A DNA stretch of 55,010 nt from Verrucomicrobia bacterium UBA1183 (GTDB lineage: Bacteria > Verrucomicrobiota > Verrucomicrobiia > Opitutales > UBA9783). Below are positions 42,717-51,196 of this stretch, piece by piece (position 1 is the first letter of the stretch; every line of letters starts with the position of its first letter). The notes beneath the pieces were generated by a model, which worked only from the letters and a program-made list of their open reading frames with translations, was not told the DNA's origin and did no database searches. The position numbers were made by a program, and so were the translations under genes. The DNA lies in assembly GCA_002309885.1 (NCBI GenBank), contig DBYP01000019.1:8153-63162 (forward strand), in the 5' to 3' direction.

Positions 42717-45533
42717 ATGAAGAAGAGATATATTGTACGTTTTGCTTTTGCCTTTCTTTGCATTGCATCAGCCTTTTGTAAACCTCAGCCCAAGTGGAAT
42801 GCGCCACTTAAGCAAGCACCAAAGTTATCCAGTGGTTTTTTACCTAACGGAATGAAGTATTTTATCTACCCAACTTGTACCCAGCCGGGGAAAGTTAGCA
42901 TCCGTCTTTTAATTAACGCCGGAGCTGCGATGGAAACCGACCATGAGGATGGTATCGCGCACTTTATTGAACATATGGCCTTTAATGGTACCGATCACTT
43001 CAAGCCGGGAACGCTGATACACTGGTTCAATGATAATGGTATGGGTTTTGGAAACGATACCAATGCCTTTACGAGCTATTTACATACCTGTTTTCAAATT
43101 GACTTACCTAAAAACGATGCAGCCTCTATAGAAAAAGGCTTGTTAGTAGCGCGTGATCAAGGCTTTGGCTGTTTGTTTTTGCCGGAAGAGATTAACCGAG
43201 AACGTGGCGTCATTTTGTCCGAAATGCGTACGCGAGATTCGGCAGCTTATCGTTCCATGAAAACTTTTCTGGAATGGGTTGGTCGTGGAACGTATATATC
43301 AAATCGCTTTGTTATTGGTCGCGAAGAAACCATAAAAAGCTTTACCGCTGCTGACTTTTTTGGCTTTTACAAGAAATGGTACACACCCCACCGTATGACG
43401 GTAATTGTCACAGGCGATTGTAAGTCAAAGAAGGTACTTTCACAGCTCAAGCGAGCTTTCCAAGATAAAAGTGTCATTGCTCAAGAGGCCAAAGCACCCG
43501 AATTACAGGTCAGTATGCCAAAAGAAGATCCTGAGGTGTTGGTTTATAACAACAAAGACTTATCAGGAACGCGCGTTGTTCTTCAAGTACAAAAAAATGT
43601 ACCCCCAAAACCGTCAACCCTACAAACATTTAAGGAAGATGCCGCTTGGACACTTATAAAAATTATCATCGATCAACGTTTGGAAGAGCTTAAAAACAAA
43701 ACATGTTTAACAGAATGTCATTTCGATCATCAGATAGAATTTGAAACGCTTGAGAATGCCAGTATTTCTTTTATTGGTGAAGCCAAAGATATCGTAAATA
43801 TGGTTAATGAACTCGAAAAGTTCAATCGCACCGTTGGTACTTTTGGTTTTTCGCAACAGGAATTAAATGCTGCTAAAAAAATTTACGAGGGAAAACTCAA
43901 ATTAGCTCAAGATGCCGAACGCAATGCGACACCGCAAGAGCTGGCTGAAGGCATCGTTGGGGCGTTGATGGTGGGAAATGTCATTACTTCAGCGCAGCAA
44001 GATCTGGAAAATTTTGAAAAAATTCAATCCTTTATAATGCCGGAATATTGCGAAGGTTTGTGGAAATCCCTATTTAAGGAAGGTGTATTCGTGTTCGTAA
44101 GCACGCCAGATGCTGCAATTACAGCGGACAGCATAAAGCATTCGTATTTAGAAAGTCGAAAAATTATTTTGGAAATCCCGAAAAATTTCCAGAATTTAAC
44201 CTTTCAATCGCCGTTTAAGACCTTGAAGCCTGTCCAAATTTGCGATCGTCACTTTTTTGAATCTTCCGGTGTAGAAACGCTCCGATTGGAAAACAACGTT
44301 CGTATCAATCTGAAAAGAACAGATTTCGAAAAAGATCGCATTTGGATCCATGTTCAGCTAGGTAATGGTTTGCTGGACTTCATAAATACGCCGTACCCCG
44401 GACTTAATTTGCTCCTAGGCTCTTCATTGGTTGCGGGTGGTTTGCAACAAATGGAGCATAGCGCATTAAAACGAGTTTTTGACGGAAAATGCGTCAGCCT
44501 TGATTTCGATGTTGAAGATGATAATTATGCTTTCAAATGTGTTACCAACCGCGAATGTCTTTTGGAACAGCTACAGCTGATATGCGCTTATTTATTGGAA
44601 CCGGGGTATCGTGAAGAAGGAGTCTTGAATTTCCGAAAAATGATTCCTGTTTGGTACAATTATTTTGAACATAACTGCGAAGGCGTTTTTCAGTCGGATG
44701 TCGTCAAGTTCCTCGCAAACAATGATGTACGCTATGGATACGCACCAAAGGAAGAAATCTTGAAACGCAATTTTGATGAAGCCAAAAAACTTTTAGAGCC
44801 TGTTTTTGCAAAAGCCTATATGGAAGTAACGATTGTTGGTGACTTTGAGCCCACACAAATTACAAAATACCTGCAAGATACTTTGGGACAGCTGAGTAAG
44901 CGCGAAGCAACGAAAACGATATCCGACAATTTGAGAGTGCTTCCATTCCCCGAAGTGCAAACAAAAATGTTTTCTTGCCAATCGGAACTGGATAAAGCCA
45001 TCGTTTATGTCGTTTGGCCGACAGAATCGGTTTGGGATGTGCAACATCGGCGCATATTAACCGTTGCAAAGGATGTTTTAAGAGATCGTTTACTGCAAGC
45101 CATTCGACAGACCCAGGGCGACACCTATTCACCGCGTGTACAAAGTGTACAGAGTGAGTTGTTCAAAAATCGTGGGCATATAGGGGCGTTGTTGATGATT
45201 GCACCTGAAAAATTGGATGCGATTTCTGATCAAATCATGAAGATAGCCGATGATATGGCGCTTAACGGTATAACCCAAGCCGAATTAGATCGTGCGGTAA
45301 AACCCATCGTTTCTGCATTGGAACAATCTAGGCGAAACAATAAATTTTGGATGGATTGGATTCAAAACTTTCAGCAATATCCAGAAAAGCAGACATGGGA
45401 TTGGGAAAATGAAATGCCCTACCTTCAGTTGACTATAGCGGATGTCAATGCGATTGCTAAAAGGTACCTCCAACGGAAATCCGCTATCTGTATACAAATA
45501 AAGCCCGAAAAGCCAGAAACCAAGGTAGAATGA
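42717..45533 (+). CDS. M16-family zinc peptidase, exported form
   Basis: The signal peptide (KRYIVRFAFAFLCIASAF then C) is followed by tandem M16 units (938 residues). The zinc motif is HFIEH (H82, E85, H86), with a downstream ERGVILSEM. Its size and architecture resemble the PqqL/pitrilysin group found in the periplasm. The gene forms an operon with the cytoplasmic M16 gene and rpiB (stop and start overlap). Two paralogous peptidases, one probably periplasmic, suggest scavenging of peptides. Confidence 0.9.
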   Translation: MKKRYIVRFAFAFLCIASAFCKPQPKWNAPLKQAPKLSSGFLPNGMKYFIYPTCTQPGKVSIRLLINAGAAMETDHEDGIAHFIEHMAFNGTDHFKPGTLIHWFNDNGMGFGNDTNAFTSYLHTCFQIDLPKNDAASIEKGLLVARDQGFGCLFLPEEINRERGVILSEMRTRDSAAYRSMKTFLEWVGRGTYISNRFVIGREETIKSFTAADFFGFYKKWYTPHRMTVIVTGDCKSKKVLSQLKRAFQDKSVIAQEAKAPELQVSMPKEDPEVLVYNNKDLSGTRVVLQVQKNVPPKPSTLQTFKEDAAWTLIKIIIDQRLEELKNKTCLTECHFDHQIEFETLENASISFIGEAKDIVNMVNELEKFNRTVGTFGFSQQELNAAKKIYEGKLKLAQDAERNATPQELAEGIVGALMVGNVITSAQQDLENFEKIQSFIMPEYCEGLWKSLFKEGVFVFVSTPDAAITADSIKHSYLESRKIILEIPKNFQNLTFQSPFKTLKPVQICDRHFFESSGVETLRLENNVRINLKRTDFEKDRIWIHVQLGNGLLDFINTPYPGLNLLLGSSLVAGGLQQMEHSALKRVFDGKCVSLDFDVEDDNYAFKCVTNRECLLEQLQLICAYLLEPGYREEGVLNFRKMIPVWYNYFEHNCEGVFQSDVVKFLANNDVRYGYAPKEEILKRNFDEAKKLLEPVFAKAYMEVTIVGDFEPTQITKYLQDTLGQLSKREATKTISDNLRVLPFPEVQTKMFSCQSELDKAIVYVVWPTESVWDVQHRRILTVAKDVLRDRLLQAIRQTQGDTYSPRVQSVQSELFKNRGHIGALLMIAPEKLDAISDQIMKIADDMALNGITQAELDRAVKPIVSALEQSRRNNKFWMDWIQNFQQYPEKQTWDWENEMPYLQLTIADVNAIAKRYLQRKSAICIQIKPEKPETKVE

Positions 45534-45970
45534 TGTTGTATTTAGGTTCAGATCATGGTGGTTTTGCACTCAAAGAAAGACTAGATGCTTTCTTGAATGA
45601 ACGTGGAATCGCTTATGAAGATTTGGGAACGCACAATACTCAAAGCTGCGATTATCCAGAATTTGCCGCATTGGTAGCAACCCGAGTACAAGCGGATATT
45701 GCGCATCGTGGTATCTTGATCTGTACATCAGGTGTGGGAATGGCTATCGCAGCGAATAAATTTCGTGGTATTTATGCGGCTCGACTTACACAACCAGATG
45801 AAGTAAAAATAGCCCGTCAGCATAATGGCATCAATGTGTTATGCCTACCGGGCAACATCGCAGCAAATTTGGCCTGTGAGATGGTCGATCTATTCTTGAA
45901 AACCCCTTTGGATATGAGCGATCGACATCAACATCGTCGTCAGCTTATCGCCGATTTTGAGAAGCAATAA
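45530..45970 (+). CDS. rpiB: Ribose 5-phosphate isomerase B
   Basis: RpiB interconverts ribose 5-phosphate and ribulose 5-phosphate. GSDHGGFALKE opens the protein, the active-site cysteine is C65 in ICTSGVGMAIAANK, and the GINVLCLPG strand is present. The 146 residues are typical. The start overlaps the upstream peptidase stop. It provides pentose phosphate interconversion. Confidence 0.95.
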   Translation: MMLYLGSDHGGFALKERLDAFLNERGIAYEDLGTHNTQSCDYPEFAALVATRVQADIAHRGILICTSGVGMAIAANKFRGIYAARLTQPDEVKIARQHNGINVLCLPGNIAANLACEMVDLFLKTPLDMSDRHQHRRQLIADFEKQ

Positions 45971-46015
45971 CTTACGTTTTCAGAGCGCGTTTGTACGAGA
46001 TAGGAGAATAAATCA

Positions 46016-46062
46016 CAAGGGAACTTTTTGAAAAAAGTTTCCCTTAAATCCTCAAAAACTTT
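46016..46062. repeat. Repeat modules A and linker between convergent genes
   Basis: A clean module A hairpin (46016-46046) is followed by CCTCAAAAACTTTT. It lies between rpiB and the LRR gene, which converge, and may terminate both. Confidence 0.75.
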
Positions 46063-46084
46063 TACTCTTTTTTGAAATAATTTC

Positions 46085-46963
46085 CTATAGAATTGCAAGT
46101 TTACTCTCTTTTTTGGCCTTGATATCTGCCAAAATGGATTTAGAGGTTTCATCCAAAAATTCTTCGGAAATACTTAGCTTTTGGAGTCGATTTAGTTTAC
46201 ATTCCCAATGGTCCCCAACACGGTAGAAAAGCGTAGCAATTGACCGCAAATGGATACAGTTTTTTAGATTCAATTCCTCCAATGCTCGTAAGTGAAGCAA
46301 GTCATTCAATTGGGTGATGAAAGTTCCGTTAGCACTTAATTTTTTTAAAGAGACCAGCGGTTCTTTAATGGTAATGCTTTTGAGCGGATTGTCGGAAATA
46401 TCCACTTCTTCCAATAATTTGTTAAAATTTTTTATAAAAATCAATTGTTGGATGTTATTGTTATTGAGTTTTAAATAATGTAAAGAAACAAACAAGCAAC
46501 AAAACGCGTACTTTAGCTGATTATAAGATAAATCTAGAGATTCTAAACGCTCTAACAGGTTTATTCCTGAAGGCGCGACGATTTGATTTTTGCTAAGATT
46601 GAGCGTTTTTAATTGGCTTAAAGTTGTCAGCGGTACGATATTATTTATAAAATTTCCCGACAAAGAAAGGTGATTTAAACTTTTTAAAGCACCAAAACCT
46701 TCAACGGTAGAAATTTGAGCATTATCCAAACGTAAATTTAATACAGATTCCAGATTTGTTTCTTTTACAACCGTATTTTTTAAAATGGTTTTTGCTTGCA
46801 GATCTTTGATGACCGCTAATTTATCCTCTTGCAAACGCTTTTGTTGCAGAAGCTGTAAATCCTTTGCATTATCTTTGGGAAGAGAAGTCTCTGTAGCTAA
46901 AACCTCAGCTCTTGAGAAACTTCCCAATAAGCAAGTAACAACAAGAGAAAGTATCGTCCGCAT
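46085..46963 (-). CDS. Secreted leucine-rich-repeat protein
   Basis: A signal peptide (residues 1-19) is followed by a charged helix. Then come about seven LRR units (about residues 75-230), each with an LxxLxLSxN-type core, such as LKSLNHLSLSGNFINNI and LKTLNLSKNQI. A lysine-rich tail ends it. LRRs mediate protein contacts and are common in host-directed proteins. It is the last gene of a four-gene operon with a type III-like chaperone gene one base upstream. ATG 46963 is preferred over GTG 46966. Confidence 0.82.
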   Translation of the reverse strand: MRTILSLVVTCLLGSFSRAEVLATETSLPKDNAKDLQLLQQKRLQEDKLAVIKDLQAKTILKNTVVKETNLESVLNLRLDNAQISTVEGFGALKSLNHLSLSGNFINNIVPLTTLSQLKTLNLSKNQIVAPSGINLLERLESLDLSYNQLKYAFCCLFVSLHYLKLNNNNIQQLIFIKNFNKLLEEVDISDNPLKSITIKEPLVSLKKLSANGTFITQLNDLLHLRALEELNLKNCIHLRSIATLFYRVGDHWECKLNRLQKLSISEEFLDETSKSILADIKAKKESKLAIL

Positions 46964-46966
46964 CAC

Positions 46967-47593
46967 TTATGAATTGAGTAATTTCAAAAGCTCTTCTATA
47001 CGCACTTTTAAGCCAACTTCGTCTTCCGTTAAGTCGCCACGTTTAGAAAAAAGGTCTGCAGCTATTTGTAAATAATCGCGAGCACCTACTGTATTTTCGC
47101 GCTGAATTTCATTTTCGGCAGCTAAAAATAGCAGATCGGGTTCAGGAAAGACCGAGGTTGCAGTTTTAAAAAACGTAGCAGCTTCCTCGGGACCGTACAA
47201 CGATTGAACGACGGATCCTAAATAAAGGTAAGTTTTATAGTGTGCAGGATAATAGGTTGAAATGAAAGAAAGCATCTTATAGGCATCATCCAAAGTACCT
47301 CGATCATAGGCTTGTAAGGCAATATGAATTAACTGGTTAAAAATACCCTCGTTAAAATCCGCATTTTTGGTTTTTAACATTTGCCAAAAATATTTGAGCT
47401 CACCCGCTTTATCGTACTCCTTGAACACTTGGATAGCTTCCTGCAGCAAATTTGCTTGCTGTTCAAGATAGCGCTGCCACTTAGGTTGTTGCTTTAAAAT
47501 TTCGCTTTCGCAATTATCCAATGTTTTATTTTCAGCTTCAACCTTTGCGGCGAATTCAATCGTGCTTAATAAGTAAGATAAATTATTTTTCAT
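46967..47593 (-). CDS. SycD/LcrH-like type III secretion chaperone
   Basis: This 208-residue helical protein has about three TPR units. The stretch QLIHIALQAYDRGTLDDAYK, then MLSFISTYYPAHYKTYLYLG and Q...GPEEAATFFKTATSVFPE, follows the pattern of class II chaperones (SycD, LcrH, IpgC). These hold hydrophobic translocators in the cytoplasm before type III secretion. The gene directly upstream encodes a protein with two hydrophobic regions, the kind of client expected. A general TPR protein is the alternative. No type III machinery gene is in the window. Confidence 0.65.
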   Translation of the reverse strand: MKNNLSYLLSTIEFAAKVEAENKTLDNCESEILKQQPKWQRYLEQQANLLQEAIQVFKEYDKAGELKYFWQMLKTKNADFNEGIFNQLIHIALQAYDRGTLDDAYKMLSFISTYYPAHYKTYLYLGSVVQSLYGPEEAATFFKTATSVFPEPDLLFLAAENEIQRENTVGARDYLQIAADLFSKRGDLTEDEVGLKVRIEELLKLLNS

Positions 47594-47603
47594 GACGTTT
47601 CCT

Positions 47604-48386
47604 TTAGGCTGCTTGGGGTATCGTTACAGCAATTTCTTGGGTAAGAGCTTCGGTATCTTGCACTTTGACTTGTGAAATTTCCGCTGGAGCCGTTGATTTC
47701 GTGGTATCTTTTTCAGCGCGTTCAATCACTTGTTCTATGGGTCTGGTAATTTTATCCGTGAAGTCGTCTAGTGTTTTCGTACCATTAAGAAGCTTTCTTG
47801 CAGGCGAATGTTCAGAAAAACTTTCGACAAATTTTTTCCAATTTTCCTCTTTGTTTAAACCTTTAGACACAGAAGATTTTAATTTTATCATACAGGGAAC
47901 GAGCGCTACCAATTTTGCCAACGGTGTAATTGCAACAGCGACTGAAACGCCAACGCCCGCAAGTGTTCCCAATTTGATGTTATTGAAAGTTTCTTTAAAG
48001 AATCCCTTAATTTTCTCACCAACAGTTGATCCTTTTTTTTCAGTCTGGTGAAGCACTTGTAAAACAGTTCCCGCAGCCAATAAAATACCGCCACCCACCA
48101 TCAGTGGGATTCCTAAGGGAATTCCTCCTACGGTTAAGTTAGCTGCAATTCCAGAAAATAGTAATGACATTCCACCTGTCACTAATCCGGCTGTACCCCC
48201 AATTTGTCCCAGCTTAGCAAACCCACTCTTATGTTTTAATACATAATCTTTACCTGCAATAAACTTTTGTTTGAGTGTTTGTAAAAGCGACTCTTCGCCT
48301 TTTTGGGGAGCTGACGCACCTTCAATGGGCGCTTGAGAAGTTAGAATCTCTGCCTTTACCGCTCCTGTGGCTCCTGCTGCGCTCAT
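47604..48386 (-). CDS. Translocator/Inc-like protein with two hydrophobic regions
   Basis: The 260 residues have no signal peptide. A glycine-rich hydrophobic region spans about 56-112 (TAGLVTGGMSLLFSGIAANL and GGIPLGIPLMVGGGILLAAG) and a second one about 140-172. Charged, coil-prone ends surround both. Such a bilobed profile is typical of type III translocators and chlamydial inclusion membrane proteins. It starts in the stop of an AsmA-like gene and is followed 10 bp later by a SycD-like chaperone gene. The sequence itself matches no family I can name, so the role is inferred from profile and neighbours. Confidence 0.6.
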   Translation of the reverse strand: MSAAGATGAVKAEILTSQAPIEGASAPQKGEESLLQTLKQKFIAGKDYVLKHKSGFAKLGQIGGTAGLVTGGMSLLFSGIAANLTVGGIPLGIPLMVGGGILLAAGTVLQVLHQTEKKGSTVGEKIKGFFKETFNNIKLGTLAGVGVSVAVAITPLAKLVALVPCMIKLKSSVSKGLNKEENWKKFVESFSEHSPARKLLNGTKTLDDFTDKITRPIEQVIERAEKDTTKSTAPAEISQVKVQDTEALTQEIAVTIPQAA

Positions 48387-49039
48387 AATGACCTCTCGTT
48401 TTTAAATAACGATCCCAAAACATTGTAAGCAGATTCTACGGATTGAACCGGATCCGCTCTTAACGTTTGTCCTTCCTGTACATCACGGCAAACATTGGAG
48501 AATGAAAAATTCTTTTTTGCAAAAAATTCAACGCTGCGTACAAATGTTACATCATAGCTTTTTATCGAAACGAAACCTTTGAAACTAAAAATTAGATTGT
48601 CGATAATGAAATTTTTCTTGGAGCTACCCGAGAATAATTTTCCAAGAGGTAGAAAATTATTACTACCGTTCTGTTTTACAAAACACATTTGATGACAATC
48701 AATTTCCATCTCTTTTACATGCACGCAGGTCCCTAACAAACTAATAGGCTCTAGTTTACATTTGATGGTTCTAAACTTCATACAATCCGCTGTATGAAAA
48801 TCTTGGGAATTAAATATCGATACATCTTTAAGTTCGATATCACCCCTTGCCCAATTTACCGTTGCTTTTCCAATCTTGCAAAGCGCCTTTGTTTTACACT
48901 CGAAGCCATACGATAAGGCATAGGGCAACCAATGATCTGTTGTCACTGGAAGCAATATTATCAACCACGGCAAGGAAAAAATGGATCCTAATAATAGCCA
49001 CATGAGCCCACGAAACGGTAGTAAAAAGAAGTTTATCAT
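48383..49039 (-). CDS. AsmA-like membrane-anchored protein
   Basis: One N-terminal membrane helix (about 10-33) is followed by a beta-rich domain. Segments such as IGKATVNWARGDIELKDVSI and KEMEIDCHQMCFVKQNGSNN, then IIDNLIFSFKG, resemble the repeated strands of the N-terminal AsmA/YhdP family. The 218 residues are far fewer than full AsmA proteins. It is the first gene of the operon with the translocator-like, chaperone-like and LRR genes and overlaps the next by 4 bp. Confidence 0.55.
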   Translation of the reverse strand: MINFFLLPFRGLMWLLLGSIFSLPWLIILLPVTTDHWLPYALSYGFECKTKALCKIGKATVNWARGDIELKDVSIFNSQDFHTADCMKFRTIKCKLEPISLLGTCVHVKEMEIDCHQMCFVKQNGSNNFLPLGKLFSGSSKKNFIIDNLIFSFKGFVSIKSYDVTFVRSVEFFAKKNFSFSNVCRDVQEGQTLRADPVQSVESAYNVLGSLFKNERSL

Positions 49040-49088
49040 ATAAACATAATATGATTTTTCTCAAAAAAAATCAAATAAAAAATAGACA

Positions 49089-49239
49089 TCTTGCAAAAGT
49101 CGGAAATGCAAGTAAAGTGAGGCTCCAGTGGGAATTTTAAGAAATTTACAACAAGGTTTTTGTTCGATAAATTTTGATTTTTCAAAAATCAACAAAAACA
49201 GTTTCCCATAAAATTTTTAGTTTTTGAACTTTTGCAAGA
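49089..49239. mobile_element. MITE-like element with 12-bp inverted ends
   Basis: TCTTGCAAAAGT (49089-49100) and ACTTTTGCAAGA (49228-49239) are perfect inverted repeats enclosing 127 bp without a gene. Inside are further inverted repeats (GTTTTTGTT at 49156-49164 with AACAAAAAC at 49191-49199, and a TTGATTTTT palindrome). It sits just upstream of the type III-like operon. The ends look like those of a small non-autonomous transposon. A target duplication is not clear. Confidence 0.5.
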
Positions 49240-49304
49240 GGTTTAACATAATGCGAGATTTACGAGGGAACTTAATTGTTTCTCAAATTTAAAATTTACC
49301 CGTT

Positions 49305-49683
49305 TGGTGGAGGTGGCGGGAGTTGAACCCGCGTCTTCTTCAAAATCAGCAAAAGCTTCTACATACGTAGCACCTTGTGATTGTCCAAAGCGATGCCATA
49401 GGTGCATGTTTCACTTTGTAAGTTACCAAAAGTACGGTAAAAGCCGGCAACAAGCCTTTACTATGCTCGCAGAAACAGCCTTTAATGCTTAGCGAGTATG
49501 AGCACCAAAAGCAGAATTGTACTTATTGACAATTCATTCAGATCAAGCAGCTACCGCGAAGGCATTGCTTGGGAACTTTACAACATTTTCATTTATTGTT
49601 GCGATGGATTGTTAACGAAGCCAACCATCATCTTCGGTATGCCACTTCAGTTTCATCTGAAAAATCGAATCCTGAACACCCCC
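49305..49683 (-). ncRNA. ssrA: Transfer-messenger RNA
   Basis: The minus strand starts with GGGGGTG, pairing with CACCTCC before the terminal ACCA, giving the tRNA-like acceptor. GCGGGTTCAACTCCCGC forms the T arm. The resume codon GCA is at 49602-49600, and the tag frame reads ATINENVVKFPSNAFAVAA, ending with TGA at 49545-49543. The length is 379 nt. The tag ends in AVAA, a typical degradation signal. tmRNA rescues stalled ribosomes with SmpB. Confidence 0.95.
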
Positions 49684-49715
49684 ACTTTTCAAAGAACAAT
49701 ACGCCGCTAACTTAA

Positions 49716-49744
49716 ATCAGAACACGCCCTTAGATTTTTGTCAA
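49716..49744 (-). promoter_or_regulatory. Putative ssrA promoter
   Basis: On the minus strand a perfect TTGACA (49739-49744) and TCTGAT (49716-49721) are 17 bp apart, about 33 bp upstream of the mature 5' end. The -10 matches four of six positions. Confidence 0.45.
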
Positions 49745-49822
49745 GCGCGATAAAATACTAACATGGCTGCTATGAGAAACAGGGCCAAAGTGTGTTTAGC
49801 CGGACTAAAGGGCCACGCTCTA

Positions 49823-49990
49823 GAGTGTGTCTACAGAAGATAAAACGTTATAAATGCATAAACCCTAAGAGAACTTTTTGAAAAAAGTTCCCTTAAATCC
49901 TCAAAACCTTTCATAATTTTGCAACCATGTTGCAAAATAAGAAAAGTTTTAAGGGAGATTGAAGGACTTTTTTACAAAAAATCCTTCTAC
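49823..49990 (+). repeat. Composite palindromic repeat, copy R5 lacking module D
   Basis: The leader (GAGTGTGTCTACAGAAGATA), module A, the CCTCAAAACCTTT linker, module C (ATTTTGCAA-ccatg-TTGCAAAAT) and module E (AGGACTTTTTT / AAAAAATCCTT) are present in the order of R3. The GC-rich module D is missing, so the modules can be lost separately. Confidence 0.82.
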
Positions 49991-50025
49991 AAAATTCTTC
50001 GCTTTCCTTCAATCCCTCAGTCAGA

Positions 50026-51096
50026 TTACTCAGAGGCAGAGCCGATATCGGATTCGGAAGCATCCTTTCCTTCGTTGCTAAGTTCTTCCAAATTGCTTCC
50101 TTCCATCATTTCATCAAATCTGGACTTTTTCGGTGACGGTGCTTGCGTGTACAGACATACAGTCTCTCCCTCGGAGGCAGTATCTAACTCAGATGCAGTA
50201 TCTACAGATTCGTAAACATCCGCATAATATATACGACCCGAGTCAGGGCTATCTTCTATGCCAATCACATCAACAAAACGAATACGTGCCAATGACCAAA
50301 ATAGAGCTTTTGCTTTTGCATCAAGGGTACTACCTGTTAAATCCACCGTCTTAATAGGTAGTTTATTGGGTGTATCAGCGTACAAAACTTTGCGCAAGGT
50401 TTTTGCCGGGAAATCGCAGTGGAACAATTTCAATAATTCCAAATTTTTACACTGTGACAAACTTTCAACAAAGCTCTCTTGCAATTCACATTTTTCAAAG
50501 TAAATTTCCCTACATAAACAACCTGCTAAGATTAGATTTTTAGGATCGGGACCACATTCTATCAACATGAGCCCTTTTATCATAGGTCTTCCACTCAAAA
50601 CCTGAGTCGCTACCCTAAACATTTCTCGTCTATGTACACGATGCATATAAAAACAAAATTCATTGGTTTCTGGGTTTAATACTAACCCCATGTGACTTTT
50701 TGAATCATCCTCTATCGCATCCTCAGATTCTACTATTCGTAGATGATAACCACATTGCGACACCCACAAAAAAACGCGTACAAGTATAGAGTAATATGCA
50801 CTTAACGCACTTTTGCCTTCATATTTATCAAAATCTCCCACGAGATAAACGATGCCGTTTTTGTATCGAACAACCAAATCTGGATAATAACCAAACGTTC
50901 GATAATCCGTTGTATCCATTACTGACAGTAAAAAGCGGTCTTTTTTGTACCGATTTAAACATCCCACTTCCAAATCTAAAGCCGCTTTAGACTTTACAAT
51001 ATCGGTAAAGGCATTGGGGAAACGTACCTCCATATCTCCACAAACCAGTGGAAGATGTATAGACATTAAAAACAGTGTCCTCAGTAATGTTTTCAT
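50026..51096 (-). CDS. Secreted protein with LRR-like region and acidic tail
   Basis: The N-terminus (MKTLLRTLFLMSIHLPLVCG) is a signal peptide; the cysteine is not in a proper lipobox. The middle has no known domain. From about residue 190 there are leucine-rich segments (LSQCKNLELLKLFHCDFP, then KTVDLTGSTLDAKAKALF) that look like a few LRR units. The last 60 residues are rich in serine, glutamate and aspartate. ATG 51096 starts the signal peptide; the longer open frame overlaps glgA and was rejected. An exported host-contact protein is plausible. Confidence 0.65.
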   Translation of the reverse strand: MKTLLRTLFLMSIHLPLVCGDMEVRFPNAFTDIVKSKAALDLEVGCLNRYKKDRFLLSVMDTTDYRTFGYYPDLVVRYKNGIVYLVGDFDKYEGKSALSAYYSILVRVFLWVSQCGYHLRIVESEDAIEDDSKSHMGLVLNPETNEFCFYMHRVHRREMFRVATQVLSGRPMIKGLMLIECGPDPKNLILAGCLCREIYFEKCELQESFVESLSQCKNLELLKLFHCDFPAKTLRKVLYADTPNKLPIKTVDLTGSTLDAKAKALFWSLARIRFVDVIGIEDSPDSGRIYYADVYESVDTASELDTASEGETVCLYTQAPSPKKSRFDEMMEGSNLEELSNEGKDASESDIGSASE

Positions 51097-51196
51097 TCCT
51101 ATACTTTTAAGTGAAATACCGCTTAAACACAAGTAAAAAATCGGAAAAGATGATTTCCGTTTGCTTTTAGGGTAAAAACGTGCTACGATAAAGGGA

